Below are positions 51,148-61,909 of a stretch of 64,000 bases of DNA, piece by piece; positions within the stretch are counted from its first letter, which is position 1, and each line of letters begins with the position of its first letter. The position numbers and the translations under genes were made by a program. Source of the stretch: a bacterium (GTDB taxonomy: Bacteria > Vulcanimicrobiota > JABDET01); contig JAJYZB010000005.1 in the NCBI GenBank assembly GCA_021800275.1, positions 1 to 64,000 of the forward strand, given 5' to 3'. The notes beneath the pieces are model-generated. The model was not told the DNA's origin, searched no databases, and saw only the letters and a list, made by a program, of their open reading frames with translations.

Positions 51148-52041
51148 CTACAGTCTTGTGTCTAAAATCTGTTCAGTTTTAAACCCTTCTAACTGCATAT
51201 AGTAAACGGCTGTATCAATCATATATTTTAGAGGGACCAGTCCTACGATTTCTGTTTCCGCCACAGCGATTCCATACCTCTTTGCTTCAACTTTTACCAG
51301 TTCAATGGCTCGATAGATCGGGGTTTCATCACAGTTCACTAAATTCATAGAAACTTGAACCATGCCTCGATCTTTTAATTCCATTCCAAGAGCTTTTACG
51401 TTTTTTAATCCGCCTTTTGCTTCTCTTACCCGATTCGCGATGGCTTTAGCTATTTTGAGGTCAGAACTCAGGAGGTTAACATTGAAAGCAACCAGAAAAG
51501 GTCTTGCTCCAATGACAACAGCTCCTGCTGTTGGATGAAGTTCAGGCATACCTTCATCCGGGTGGCGATCTTTGTTTTTTACTTCTATTTTTAGCTTCTC
51601 ATATCCAATATTCCGCACGTCAGAGAGGTTTTTTCTTTCGGGTTTTTGAGCTGCTGCTTCATAATAATAAACAGGGAGTTTTAAATCCTGATTAATTCGC
51701 TTTCCGCATTGATGTGCTAATTGAGCGCATTCTTCTAGAGTAATCCCAGAAACTGGAACAAAAGGGATGACGTCCACAGCTCCGATTCTGGGGTGTTCTC
51801 CAGTATGCTGGTTTAGATTGATCAGCTCAACCGCTTTTCGGGAGCTGTTGAATGCTCCTTCCATGATAGATTCAGGGGATCCGATAAAGGTTACGACCAT
51901 TCGATTATGGTTCACATCATGAGACCAGTCCAGCAGTTTCACGCCTTTTGTATTTTTTACAGCGTTGACAATGGCTTCCATGATTTCTGGATTTCTTCCC
52001 TCGCTGAAATTAGGGACACATTCAACAATTGCTTCTGGCAT
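51148..52041 (-). CDS. glutamate formimidoyltransferase
   Basis: This 297-residue protein is the FTCD N-terminal family. It moves the formimino group of N-formimino-glutamate to tetrahydrofolate. IVECVPNFSEGRNPEIMEAI, LLDWSHDVNHNRMVVTFIGS and the GEHPRIGAVDVIPFVPVSGI segment are family signatures, with the folate-side GARPFLVAFNVNLLSSDLKI. It supplies the substrate for the fchA-like gene. It converges with the stalk-domain gene. Confidence 0.92.
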   Translation of the reverse strand: MPEAIVECVPNFSEGRNPEIMEAIVNAVKNTKGVKLLDWSHDVNHNRMVVTFIGSPESIMEGAFNSSRKAVELINLNQHTGEHPRIGAVDVIPFVPVSGITLEECAQLAHQCGKRINQDLKLPVYYYEAAAQKPERKNLSDVRNIGYEKLKIEVKNKDRHPDEGMPELHPTAGAVVIGARPFLVAFNVNLLSSDLKIAKAIANRVREAKGGLKNVKALGMELKDRGMVQVSMNLVNCDETPIYRAIELVKVEAKRYGIAVAETEIVGLVPLKYMIDTAVYYMQLEGFKTEQILDTRL

Positions 52042-52203
52042 GAAAACATCGTTCGATGATCTGATGAAGTTTCCTTTTTGGCATTATTCAGTAAAATTCA
52101 GAAGGAATTTAATGATGTTAAAAATCTACAGACAGGCAAAAGAATTGTAAGTATTGTTACAAAATCTTAAATATTTGTTCATAATTTGGCAATAATTCTC
52201 ATG

Positions 52204-52209
52204 TATAAT
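52204..52209 (+). promoter_or_regulatory. perfect -10 box before the ELPLP-repeat gene
   Basis: TATAAT at 52204-52209 preceded directly by TG lies 23 bases before the ATG at 52233. No strong -35 is visible. GGATGGAG provides the ribosome-binding site. Confidence 0.5.
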
Positions 52210-52232
52210 TAAAATTGGATGGAGCATCTAAT

Positions 52233-53453
52233 ATGATTGATTCGACCCACAGCATTCAGAAAACGGGTGTAAACACGGAATCTCTGCCTTCTGAACAAGT
52301 TTCAGTTGTTCCTCCTTTCGATCCCAGGATGGTGTATCATGAAGGGGAATCCGAACCTGAAGAGGCAGCCAGCAAAACCTCAAATGGCATCCTGGTTTCA
52401 GGTTCTTATTCAAGAGCCAATGAACAGCGAATGAAAATTGCAGAAGAAATTGGAAAAGCTGTGCAGTCCGGAAATTTAAAAAAATTGAATGAATTACACC
52501 ATCAGTTTAATGCATTAAATGAGAAATGCAGACTTCTGGCGCTTCAAGCCCCTCCTAAGCTGGTGGCAGATGGGATTCATGAACTACCTCTTCCAACTCC
52601 CGCAAAAACCGCTCTTCTGCCCGATTATTCTCCTGTTAAGCCAATCAAAGAACTGCCCCTGCCTGGTTCAGCGCAGATGCCATCTCAAACTAGCAGTGAT
52701 TCCGCAGATGCGCCTCAGAATGTTCACCCCAATCCACTTCCAAAATCTGATGCGAATCTTGCTGCAGCAGTTAAAAAACCCCTATCATCAATCCCTTCAC
52801 CCATTCAAGAACTGCCTATACCCCATTTAGAGCAGCCAGTTTCTGGAGTTGCTGTACCGCAAACAGTTCAGACTCAGACTAAAACAGTTTCTTCAGTTCA
52901 ATCTGTTTCCAGCGTTACAGCAGGACAGGATTACACCAACTTGCACATTAAGGAACTTCCTCTCCCTGATTCAGGGGAGAGTTTTCAAATGGCAAGCAGC
53001 TCAACCACTTATGTGCAGCCGCCGCAGGGCAACGTGGTTCCCGGGAGCGCTGCTGGCAACCCTTATGGCGTGTCAGAATCTGTTTGGGAGAATGTTTGTA
53101 AAACTCCTGAGATAAAAAGTGCTCTTTTGAGTATGCCTGAAAAAGCGGTAAATTTGTATCAAGAAATGACTCCCATGGAAAAGCGGGAAATGGTCAAGCA
53201 ATTATCTGGAACAACTCATCTCTTTTTCTCCACAATTGACAATAAACAGGCTTTTATAGCAGGGCAGGCAGCAGGGCAGGATACTTTCGCTTACTTGAAA
53301 CAGCAGACAGACAAAGAAATGGGAAATGGGAAGATTTCAATGGAGGAAGGGGTCAGACAAGAAGCGGCTTTTCGTATTTTAAAATCTCTAACTCCTTTAC
53401 AGAGAGAAGCTTTTGCCGATCTGATTCAAGCTGATACCAGTAGTTCTATTTAA
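52233..53453 (+). CDS. protein with four ELPLP repeats and a helical C-terminal domain
   Basis: From the ATG at 52233 this is 406 residues. Residues 1-60 are polar; 60-110 are helical (EIGKAVQSGNLKKLNELHHQ). The middle about 180 residues are a disordered Pro/Ser/Gln/Val linker with four copies of the motif I-x-E-L-P-L/I-P (codons near 52575, 52650, 52805 and 52950). The last about 130 residues form a compact helical domain (ESVWENVCKTPEIKSALLSM, SLTPLQREAFADLIQADT). No signal peptide. The repeated motif may be a docking peptide. Family unknown. Confidence 0.65.
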   Translation: MIDSTHSIQKTGVNTESLPSEQVSVVPPFDPRMVYHEGESEPEEAASKTSNGILVSGSYSRANEQRMKIAEEIGKAVQSGNLKKLNELHHQFNALNEKCRLLALQAPPKLVADGIHELPLPTPAKTALLPDYSPVKPIKELPLPGSAQMPSQTSSDSADAPQNVHPNPLPKSDANLAAAVKKPLSSIPSPIQELPIPHLEQPVSGVAVPQTVQTQTKTVSSVQSVSSVTAGQDYTNLHIKELPLPDSGESFQMASSSTTYVQPPQGNVVPGSAAGNPYGVSESVWENVCKTPEIKSALLSMPEKAVNLYQEMTPMEKREMVKQLSGTTHLFFSTIDNKQAFIAGQAAGQDTFAYLKQQTDKEMGNGKISMEEGVRQEAAFRILKSLTPLQREAFADLIQADTSSSI

Positions 53454-53470
53454 AATCTGTTCGTTTCAGA

Positions 53471-55661
<2,191 letters not shown>

Positions 55662-55720
55662 TTAATCCTCCCTAGTTATCCTAAGCCAAACTCTTTTTAA
55701 GCGGTGCCTTTTCAACTTAT

Positions 55721-55736
55721 TTGAGCTTCAGCTCAA
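55721..55736. repeat. perfect inverted repeat in the csp-membrane protein gap
   Basis: TTGAGCT, TC, AGCTCAA gives a perfect 7-bp stem. A second palindrome (GAGAAATTCTCATTTCTC region) lies near 55772-55790. They may terminate the csp transcript, though neither has a clear T-run in that direction. Confidence 0.35.
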
Positions 55737-55847
55737 CAGCATAACACTGAACTCCCTTTTAATGAGAAATTCTCATTTCTCGGGAAGAACCCTTTCTTTA
55801 AAGAAAAATAGGGAGAAAACAGAGTAAATATCTTTCTCTTTTGGTTT

Positions 55848-56054
55848 TTACGCTAGAGAAACGTTCGATGCCTGTTCCCCTTTTTGGCTTTGCACGACCT
55901 CAAATTCTACCGCTTGTCCTTCTCGCAGAGTTTTAAATCCTCCACCGCCAATGGCTGAGTAGTGAACGAAAATGTCTTTCCCTTCATCTGTAGTAATGAA
56001 GCCAAACCCTTTTTGATCACTGAACCATTTTACTTTGCCTTTAACACGAGCCAC
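55848..56054 (-). CDS. cold-shock protein
   Basis: This 68-residue CspA-family RNA chaperone starts at a GTG with AGGTG upstream. [20 protein letters not shown] contains RNP1 (KGFGFI), and [14 protein letters not shown] holds RNP2 (DIFVHY). Such proteins melt RNA structures in the cold or act as general nucleic-acid chaperones. The leader is long and structured, see the promoter and hairpin entries. Confidence 0.95.
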   Translation of the reverse strand: MARVKGKVKWFSDQKGFGFITTDEGKDIFVHYSAIGGGGFKTLREGQAVEFEVVQSQKGEQASNVSLA

Positions 56055-56112
56055 TTGTATTTCACCTGCCTTTCAAGGTTCAACTTGGAGAAGCGCTTAC
56101 CAACTCTGAACC

Positions 56113-56136
56113 CTGAAAAGCTTTTTTACTTTTCAG
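56113..56136 (-). promoter_or_regulatory. hairpin in the csp leader
   Basis: CTGAAAAG (56113-56120) and CTTTTCAG (56129-56136) form a perfect 8-bp stem with an 8-base loop. It lies in the predicted leader of the csp transcript, about 60 bases ahead of the start codon. It could instead close the upstream transcript. Confidence 0.5.
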
Positions 56137-56178
56137 TACAACTATGTTGAAGCGTGCTCCTACCTATTTTATGCTCAA

Positions 56179-56207
56179 AGTCTAACATGAACTGTTAAAT
56201 TTGTCAA
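56179..56207 (-). promoter_or_regulatory. promoter of the cold-shock gene
   Basis: On the minus strand TTGACA (56207-56202) and TAGACT (56184-56179) are separated by 17 bases. The -35 box overlaps the stop codon of the phospholipase gene. Transcription near 56172 would give a leader of about 115 bases. Confidence 0.65.
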
Positions 56208-57700
56208 TAGGTTTGTTCACCTGTTTTTGGATTCAAAATAAAGGGGTTAAAATTTGGTTTTTTGAAGTTGAGCATGTCCAAAATGGAACCCGATTCGCGG
56301 TCGGCATCTGCCGGATTATTAAGACGGCCTAATTTCCAGTTGTTTTCTATAAACTTCAAAATAGAAGCCTGTTCAACAAAGTGATGTGAAACATAGTTTT
56401 CCCTGCTGTAAGGAGAAATAACCAGAAAAGGAAGTCTGGGACCCGGTCCACAGCGATCTTGAGTGGCAGGGATTCCTTTTCCGCAGAGACCACTGTCATT
56501 TTTGAGATCATTTGAATGTCTGAGAATTGGAGGGAAAACATGATCATACCACCCATCAGAATCATCGTAAGTCAGGATAACCAGGGTTGACTTCCATTCT
56601 TTTGTTTTTTGGAGACGATTGAGAAAATTGACCAGATACTTCTGCTCATCAAGGGGATCCGAATAGCCCATTCCAGCATGCCCGTCTCCAACAGCCGGGG
56701 CTTTGATAAAACAGACGGCTGGCATGGTGTGATATTTTAAAGACAGCCAGAAGTCTCTTAAGCCGTACTGATGATTTGCTTGATCTGGATAACCGATTTT
56801 ATAAGGGGACGAAGGGGGAAGATGATGGGGATTGGCAGTTTGTTTGAAATATTGGAAAGGTTCATGATGCGGCATGTAATTGCGAACTTTTCTCCCGCCA
56901 ATGTTGTAGGAATAAGATCCGCAGACAGCGATTCCGTGGACCCATTTTGTTGGGGTAAATCCTCCTTGGAACCAGCCCCAGGTTATTTTTTTCTGATTCA
57001 GCAGATTTCCAATATTTTCTCCAATGACTTTAATGGTCTGTTTGTGATGAGGAGAACAGTCATCATAGGTTGGATTTAAATCCGCAATATCTACTCCATT
57101 AACAACTTTATCAAGATAATTTCTGGGATGAACGCCTGCGCTGGTTCCTGCAATTAGATTTAATGCTCCCATGGTTGAGGGTCCAAAATTCGTGCCAAAA
57201 GCATTGTCATCCATGGCAAATTTCTGCGCATAATTCCAGAGGGCAGTCACTGTATTTCCATCAAAATATCCCATGACTGTGTCAGGGCTGCAGTGATCAT
57301 AGCGGCTTCCTGTTTCCTGCACAAAGCGGTTCATCAGTCCACCGTTGTAGGCTTTGATTTCTGCTCCGTATTCATGATTTTGATCACAGGTTAGAACTTT
57401 TTTTCGATCTAAGCGAAATGGATTCACGAGATTTGGATTGTGGTGGAGAAGATAATAAGTGTATCCATTAATAGCAGGAGTATTGGGTTTTGCATAAAAT
57501 GGAGGTTCTCCTGGAGGGTTTAGAGCATAAGGATAGGTCCCAAAATAATGGTCAAAAGAGACATTTTCTTGAAATAAAATGACCACATGTTTAATAGGAG
57601 TTGCTGTTAGATAATGATGTGCAGGATCAGAATAAACCCTGGATTGAAGTAGAAAAAGAGCTGCAAGGACAACAGTGACATAAAATTGTTTTCTTTTCAT
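56204..57700 (-). CDS. exported phospholipase C/acid phosphatase-type phosphoesterase
   Basis: This 498-residue protein has an N-terminal signal peptide (KQFYVTVVLAALFLLQSRVY then SDPAHH). The alkaline-phosphatase-superfamily phosphoesterase domain begins PIKHVVILFQENVSFDHYFG, with the metal and nucleophile region near ENVSFDHY. Later motifs are MDDNAFGTNFGPSTMGALNL, VILTYDDSDGWYDHVFPP and FLVISPYSRENYVSHHFVEQ. It belongs to the non-hemolytic phospholipase C/AcpA group and releases phosphate from phospholipids or phosphoesters outside the cytoplasm. Confidence 0.88.
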   Translation of the reverse strand: MKRKQFYVTVVLAALFLLQSRVYSDPAHHYLTATPIKHVVILFQENVSFDHYFGTYPYALNPPGEPPFYAKPNTPAINGYTYYLLHHNPNLVNPFRLDRKKVLTCDQNHEYGAEIKAYNGGLMNRFVQETGSRYDHCSPDTVMGYFDGNTVTALWNYAQKFAMDDNAFGTNFGPSTMGALNLIAGTSAGVHPRNYLDKVVNGVDIADLNPTYDDCSPHHKQTIKVIGENIGNLLNQKKITWGWFQGGFTPTKWVHGIAVCGSYSYNIGGRKVRNYMPHHEPFQYFKQTANPHHLPPSSPYKIGYPDQANHQYGLRDFWLSLKYHTMPAVCFIKAPAVGDGHAGMGYSDPLDEQKYLVNFLNRLQKTKEWKSTLVILTYDDSDGWYDHVFPPILRHSNDLKNDSGLCGKGIPATQDRCGPGPRLPFLVISPYSRENYVSHHFVEQASILKFIENNWKLGRLNNPADADRESGSILDMLNFKKPNFNPFILNPKTGEQTY

Positions 57701-57860
57701 ACTAGTGTTATTTTTGTTTTCTTGGATTTATTCCTTTCTGGTTTCAGCTAAGTATTTTTGCGGTAGGGAATAGAAAGCGGCTGGAATCAATATAGAACCC
57801 CTGAGAAACGGAGTTCACGATCTGCCAGGAGAAAAAGAGTTGAAGTAAAATAATTAAATC

Positions 57861-58412
57861 ATGATAGTTTTGCCGAAGCGATTTTCAGATCTTATTAAAG
57901 AAAAAACAAAACTTTCAGAAAATGAAATTCAAAAGAAAGTTATCTATTTGTATCAGCTTCCCGTGGGCGAGATTGAACATGAGTTAGCAGAGTATTATGA
58001 TAAACAAGCTCATATCAATATTGCTTATGTCGGAATTCTCAGGCATATTCGAGATCTGGCTCAAGATGAGGTCTCTTTAGATGATCCCATTGCTAGAAAA
58101 AAAATGAAGAATGAAGAGCTTCGTTTAAAAGAAATTTCTCAGCAGATGGATAAAATCCAAGAAAAAGTTGAAGTTTTTTCAAAAGAATTGGGAGAAAAGA
58201 TTCATGCCAGCGTGACCCTGAGATTGGCTGAAGTTACGAAGTGCGAGGACGGCCTTTTTATTTTGCATTTTCGAAAAACAAACCCATCCAGTCCGGTTGG
58301 TCTGGAGTATCAGGATTCTCTTCAAATTTTTGTGGACACCACGCCAGGCAAACGCGGAGCTCTTGCTTATATTCATGAGATGCTGCAGCCTAAATGGATG
58401 CCTTCTGTATAA
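57861..58412 (+). CDS. cytoplasmic protein of unknown function
   Basis: This 183-residue protein has a helical N-terminal half (IVLPKRFSDLIKEKTKLSEN, with a charged coil around 85-125) and a beta-rich C-terminal half (DGLFILHFRKTNPSSPVGLE, SLQIFVDTTPGKRGALAYIH). No signal or membrane segment. I recognise no family. It lies 24 bases upstream of the aconitase-family gene and is probably co-transcribed with it. The upstream region is AT-rich but has no clear promoter. Confidence 0.55.
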   Translation: MIVLPKRFSDLIKEKTKLSENEIQKKVIYLYQLPVGEIEHELAEYYDKQAHINIAYVGILRHIRDLAQDEVSLDDPIARKKMKNEELRLKEISQQMDKIQEKVEVFSKELGEKIHASVTLRLAEVTKCEDGLFILHFRKTNPSSPVGLEYQDSLQIFVDTTPGKRGALAYIHEMLQPKWMPSV

Positions 58413-58436
58413 TTAAATTATTGAAAAGGGGTTTTT

Positions 58437-60392
58437 ATGAACGTAGTCGCATCAAGCCGCTTGATTCAAGGGAAAGCGTTAATTTTTTGGGATCCCAATA
58501 AACCCGGACAGAAATTAGACGGGATAGACACCGATCAAATCACACCCTCAGATGACTGTGTTTCTGAATCTCTTGCCACTTTAGATAAAGGATGGAAAGA
58601 AGGGGCATTTAGATATTTGATGCCTGATTTCAGGAAGCGAATTTCCAGAAGAGAGACATTTTTAGTTGCGGGAGAGAGATTTGGAATTGGCAGTTCTCGA
58701 GAAATGTCTCCTGCAGGCTTAAAGGCAATTGCTGATGAAGCTGGAGTTGAAATAGTGATTATCTGCGGGATGAATATGGGAGAGATTTTTCGCAAAAATT
58801 CTCTCAATTTAGGGCTTCAGATCTGTCAGTCTCCAGAGGCTGTTTCTGATGCTCGAGAAGGGGATGAATTTGAATTTGATGTTAAAGCAAGGATATTAAA
58901 AAACCTGACCCAAAATAAAACTTATTCCCCTCTTCCTTTAACCCAAAAAGAGGAAGAGATAAGGGGTTCAGGAGGGCTTTTTGCTATTGGAAAAGAGGAG
59001 TTCATTCAAAAGAAGCTAGAGATTCCGCGGATTGAGTTTCCAGATTCGGATCTGGCTCGCACCATGACAACAACCCAGCAAATTATTTGGGCTCACCGGG
59101 TGGATAAAACAAAATCTGTAGTTCCTGGGGAAACCATTCAAATTTATGGGGATCTTTTTCCCGCTTCTGATGGAACCGCCCCTTTCGCGATTTACACTTA
59201 TCTGCAGATAACTGAGGGGAAAACACCCCCTAAAAAATGCGCGATTGTGAATGATCACTTTGTGTTTACAGGAAAAGAAACCCATCAAAAACAAACCCGG
59301 ATATCTCAAGAATTTGCTTTAAAATATGGAATAAAACCTCCTTATTATGCGGAAAAAGGAACAGGCATTTTTCACTTTTATCTTCCTGAACAGGGATTGA
59401 TTCTGCCGGGTGGGGTTTATGCTGGAGGGGATTCTCATTCAAGGGCTTATGGAGCTTATGGAGCTGTTGGCACAGGGGTCGGATCAACAACCATTGGATT
59501 TGGCTGGTCTTTAAGTTATTTCTATTTCACTCCGCAGAAAGAGAGAAAAGTTGTTTTTACCGGAAAACTTCCCTCCTGGATAACAGGAAAGGATATTGTT
59601 TTAGCGCTTCTGGCAAAATGGGGAAAAGCCCAGTCAGGAGGAATGACCGTAGAGTTTATAGATCAAAACCTGCAGCTTCCAATGGCTTATCGGAATACGA
59701 TTGCTAACATGATGGCAGAAGGGGAGGCTTTAAGTGGTATTTTTCATCAAGACGAGATCACAACAGAATGGTTTCGCAAAAAAGGTTTTGAGTTGATCTA
59801 TCCTGGTCTTTCTCCAGGGGCTGAGGCGTACTACGAGGTTGTAGAGGAACTGGATCTCTCTGCTCTTCAGCCAATGATTTCTAAGCCGTATTCCCCTTCT
59901 AATTCTTTCTCCGCTCTTGAAGTGGCTAAAGAGAGAATTCAATTTTCAAAAGCCTATATTGGATCCTGCACCAATGGAGGATATGAAGATCTGTTTCAGG
60001 CTGCTCTTGTACTGCATCTGGCTGGAAAGTCTGGGATTTCTAAAGTGGCAGAAGGGGTAGATTTTGTTGTTTTTCCAGGCAGCGGGAAAATAAAAGCGCA
60101 GATTGAAACCCCTGATCCTAGATTAGATGGGAATTCTATCGCTGAAACATTTCGGAGAGTTGGGGGAAAAATTCGAGATTCCTGGTGTGGACCCTGTTTT
60201 GGGCAGGGAGAAGATGCTTTAAAATCAGGAGAAGTGGCTATTACTTCATTTAATCGCAACTGGCAGAACCGGATGGGGAAAGGGGGGCTTGGGTATCTGG
60301 CAAGCCCAATGGTTGTTGCTTCTTCAGCTTTAGTCGGTTACATGGCTCCGCCAACTGAACTGCAGATTCCGTGGAACCAGTTTTTCTTGTAA
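58437..60392 (+). CDS. single-chain aconitase/isopropylmalate dehydratase-family enzyme, swivel domain first
   Basis: This 651-residue Fe-S hydrolyase has the small (swivel, LeuD-like) domain at the N-terminus: DGIDTDQITPSDDCVSESLA, then GERFGIGSSREMSPAGLKAI. The large catalytic part follows from about residue 195: LARTMTTTQQIIWAHRVDKT, GGVYAGGDSHSRAYGAYGAV, the first Cys in AYIGSCTNGGYEDL and the pair in WCGPCFGQGEDALKSGEVAI, with SFNRNWQNRMG. Canonical single-chain aconitase A has the swivel domain last; AcnB has it before the catalytic core but after an extra HEAT-like domain absent here. It acts on a 2- or 3-hydroxy acid; the substrate is unknown. Confidence 0.85.
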   Translation: MNVVASSRLIQGKALIFWDPNKPGQKLDGIDTDQITPSDDCVSESLATLDKGWKEGAFRYLMPDFRKRISRRETFLVAGERFGIGSSREMSPAGLKAIADEAGVEIVIICGMNMGEIFRKNSLNLGLQICQSPEAVSDAREGDEFEFDVKARILKNLTQNKTYSPLPLTQKEEEIRGSGGLFAIGKEEFIQKKLEIPRIEFPDSDLARTMTTTQQIIWAHRVDKTKSVVPGETIQIYGDLFPASDGTAPFAIYTYLQITEGKTPPKKCAIVNDHFVFTGKETHQKQTRISQEFALKYGIKPPYYAEKGTGIFHFYLPEQGLILPGGVYAGGDSHSRAYGAYGAVGTGVGSTTIGFGWSLSYFYFTPQKERKVVFTGKLPSWITGKDIVLALLAKWGKAQSGGMTVEFIDQNLQLPMAYRNTIANMMAEGEALSGIFHQDEITTEWFRKKGFELIYPGLSPGAEAYYEVVEELDLSALQPMISKPYSPSNSFSALEVAKERIQFSKAYIGSCTNGGYEDLFQAALVLHLAGKSGISKVAEGVDFVVFPGSGKIKAQIETPDPRLDGNSIAETFRRVGGKIRDSWCGPCFGQGEDALKSGEVAITSFNRNWQNRMGKGGLGYLASPMVVASSALVGYMAPPTELQIPWNQFFL

Positions 60393-60400
60393 AATTTTTC

Positions 60401-60466
60401 TTACTTTTTGGGATTACTTTCTTTTAAATTACTCCTTTTGGACTACTCTTTTTGGTCTAGTTACTT
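60401..60466 (+). repeat. array of five imperfect TTACT repeats
   Basis: TTACT or CTACT followed by T-rich sequence and often GG occurs at 60401, 60414, 60429, 60443 and 60461, spaced 13, 15, 14 and 18 bases. The last overlaps the -35 position of the rsbR promoter, so the array could be a regulator binding region. Confidence 0.45.
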
Positions 60467-60488
60467 TTCACTTAAAATGAGATATAAT
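60461..60488 (+). promoter_or_regulatory. promoter of the stressosome operon
   Basis: A perfect TATAAT (60483-60488) lies 16 bases after TTACTT (60461-60466). The leader before the ATG at 60610 is about 115 bases. Confidence 0.55.
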
Positions 60489-60567
60489 TAAGGAGAGGGA
60501 TTTTTTATCAGGTCTTAGATTTAGCCAATCAATACCATGATCTGGATTATAGATATTTAGCTTGCAG

Positions 60568-60586
60568 AACCTGAAAAGTTCAGGTT
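60568..60586 (+). promoter_or_regulatory. leader hairpin just before the rsbR ribosome-binding site
   Basis: AACCTGAA, loop AAG, TTCAGGTT is a perfect 8-bp stem nine bases upstream of GGAGGT (60596-60601). It could modulate translation of rsbR. Confidence 0.5.
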
Positions 60587-60609
60587 TAAGGAAAGGAGGT
60601 TTGAGTTTT

Positions 60610-61521
60610 ATGTCCGCAAAAATGCAAATTGAAGCTTCTTCTGTTCCCCATGAATCAACTCGCCAACTTTTAAGTGAGTTAGTCTCTCATTTAAGAGAAA
60701 ATAGGCAGCAGCTGAGAGAAGAATGGGCAAGGAGAATTACTGAAGCAAAACTTTTAACCGCTATGACAAAAGAAGAGGTTTTTGCTGAAGCCACTTCTGT
60801 TTATGATAATTATGTGGAAGTTCTTGAAACTGGAGCTGTTGAAGCTCTGCAAGCTTATGCAAGAAATCTTTCTGAACGAATTATTCCCAGAGGGGTTCAA
60901 ACAGATGAAGTGGTTGGGATCGTGCTTCTTCTGCGAGATGTGCTTGCCCGATCTTTGTTTAAAAGGTATCAACATGATTTTTCTCTTTTGAACCGAGTTC
61001 TGGACGCTTATGAGCCTTCAGCCAATCGAATCGCGAATACGGTTGCCGTGGGTTTTGTGGAAGAAAGAGAAAGAATTATTAGACAACAACAGGAAGCGAT
61101 TAGAGAACTTTCAACCCCAGTGCTTCAGGTTCGAGAAAGGCTTTTGATTCTGCCTATCATTGGAGTGATTGACTCCCAGAGAGCAAAACAGTTGACAGAA
61201 CAGCTTTTAAGAGGAATTCGAAATAATCGAGCTCGGGTTGTTGTTATTGATATCACAGGTGTGCCCTCAGTTGATGAAAATGTGGCTAACCACCTGGTGC
61301 AAACGGTGGATGCTTCCAGATTGATGGGAGCGACTGTCATTGTTACAGGTTTGTCTTCTGTTATTGCGCAGACTCTTGTTACGATTGGTGTGGATTTAAG
61401 CAAGATCAATGCTGTAGGAGACTTGCAAGGGGGGATTGAAGAAGCTGAACGCCTTTTAGGGTATAAAGTCAATGCCACTCCTGAGATTCAGTCCCAGGGG
61501 GTGGATCTGCAGTCCAAGTGA
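60610..61521 (+). CDS. rsbR: RsbR-type stressosome scaffold protein
   Basis: This is 303 residues from the ATG at 60610; the GGAGGT upstream favours it over the frame's earlier start at 60562. The N-terminal helical domain (LVSHLRENRQQLREEWARRI, then RGVQTDEVVGIVLLLRDVLA) resembles RsbRD sensory domains. The C-terminal STAS domain begins RLLILPIIGVIDSQRAKQLT and contains VVVIDITGVPSVDENVANHL and ATVIVTGLSS, with threonines at the positions phosphorylated by RsbT in known RsbR proteins. It forms the core with RsbS. Confidence 0.88.
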   Translation: MSAKMQIEASSVPHESTRQLLSELVSHLRENRQQLREEWARRITEAKLLTAMTKEEVFAEATSVYDNYVEVLETGAVEALQAYARNLSERIIPRGVQTDEVVGIVLLLRDVLARSLFKRYQHDFSLLNRVLDAYEPSANRIANTVAVGFVEERERIIRQQQEAIRELSTPVLQVRERLLILPIIGVIDSQRAKQLTEQLLRGIRNNRARVVVIDITGVPSVDENVANHLVQTVDASRLMGATVIVTGLSSVIAQTLVTIGVDLSKINAVGDLQGGIEEAERLLGYKVNATPEIQSQGVDLQSK

Positions 61522-61552
61522 TTAAAGTTTAATCATTAAATGAGGTGGGTTC

Positions 61553-61909
61553 ATGCAAGTTCCAATTTTGAAGCAGGGTCCTTATCTTATTGCAACACTT
61601 CAGTCAGCTTTAAGTGATGCTGAATTATTGGATTTAAGGGACGCTTTGGCAGAACGAGTTGGCAAATCTCGATCTCGTGGTGTTATTGTGGATGTGACAG
61701 TTCTGGACGTCATGGACTCTTTTGCTGCCCGAACTTTGAGCGCTATCGCGAATATGTTGAGGCTGCGCGGTTCTGATACCGTGATTGTTGGAATTCAACC
61801 TGAAGTGGCGATGACAATGGTTGAATTGGGATTAAAATTAGATGGAGTAACCACTGCCCTTGATTTGGAGGAGGGACTTGCCTATTTTAAACGCGGAATC
61901 AGTGGATGA
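61553..61909 (+). CDS. rsbS: RsbS-type STAS antagonist
   Basis: This 118-residue single STAS protein has VPILKQGPYLIATLQSALSD, then SRGVIVDVTVLDVMDSFAAR and DTVIVGIQPEVAMTMVELGL. The serine in VMDSFAA matches the residue whose phosphorylation by RsbT releases RsbT from the complex. It is 31 bases after rsbR and overlaps rsbT. Confidence 0.92.
   Translation: MQVPILKQGPYLIATLQSALSDAELLDLRDALAERVGKSRSRGVIVDVTVLDVMDSFAARTLSAIANMLRLRGSDTVIVGIQPEVAMTMVELGLKLDGVTTALDLEEGLAYFKRGISG

Noticed and set aside
52204-52233. Full -35/-10 promoter
   Set aside because: Only the -10 is convincing; no TTGACA-like box at the right distance.
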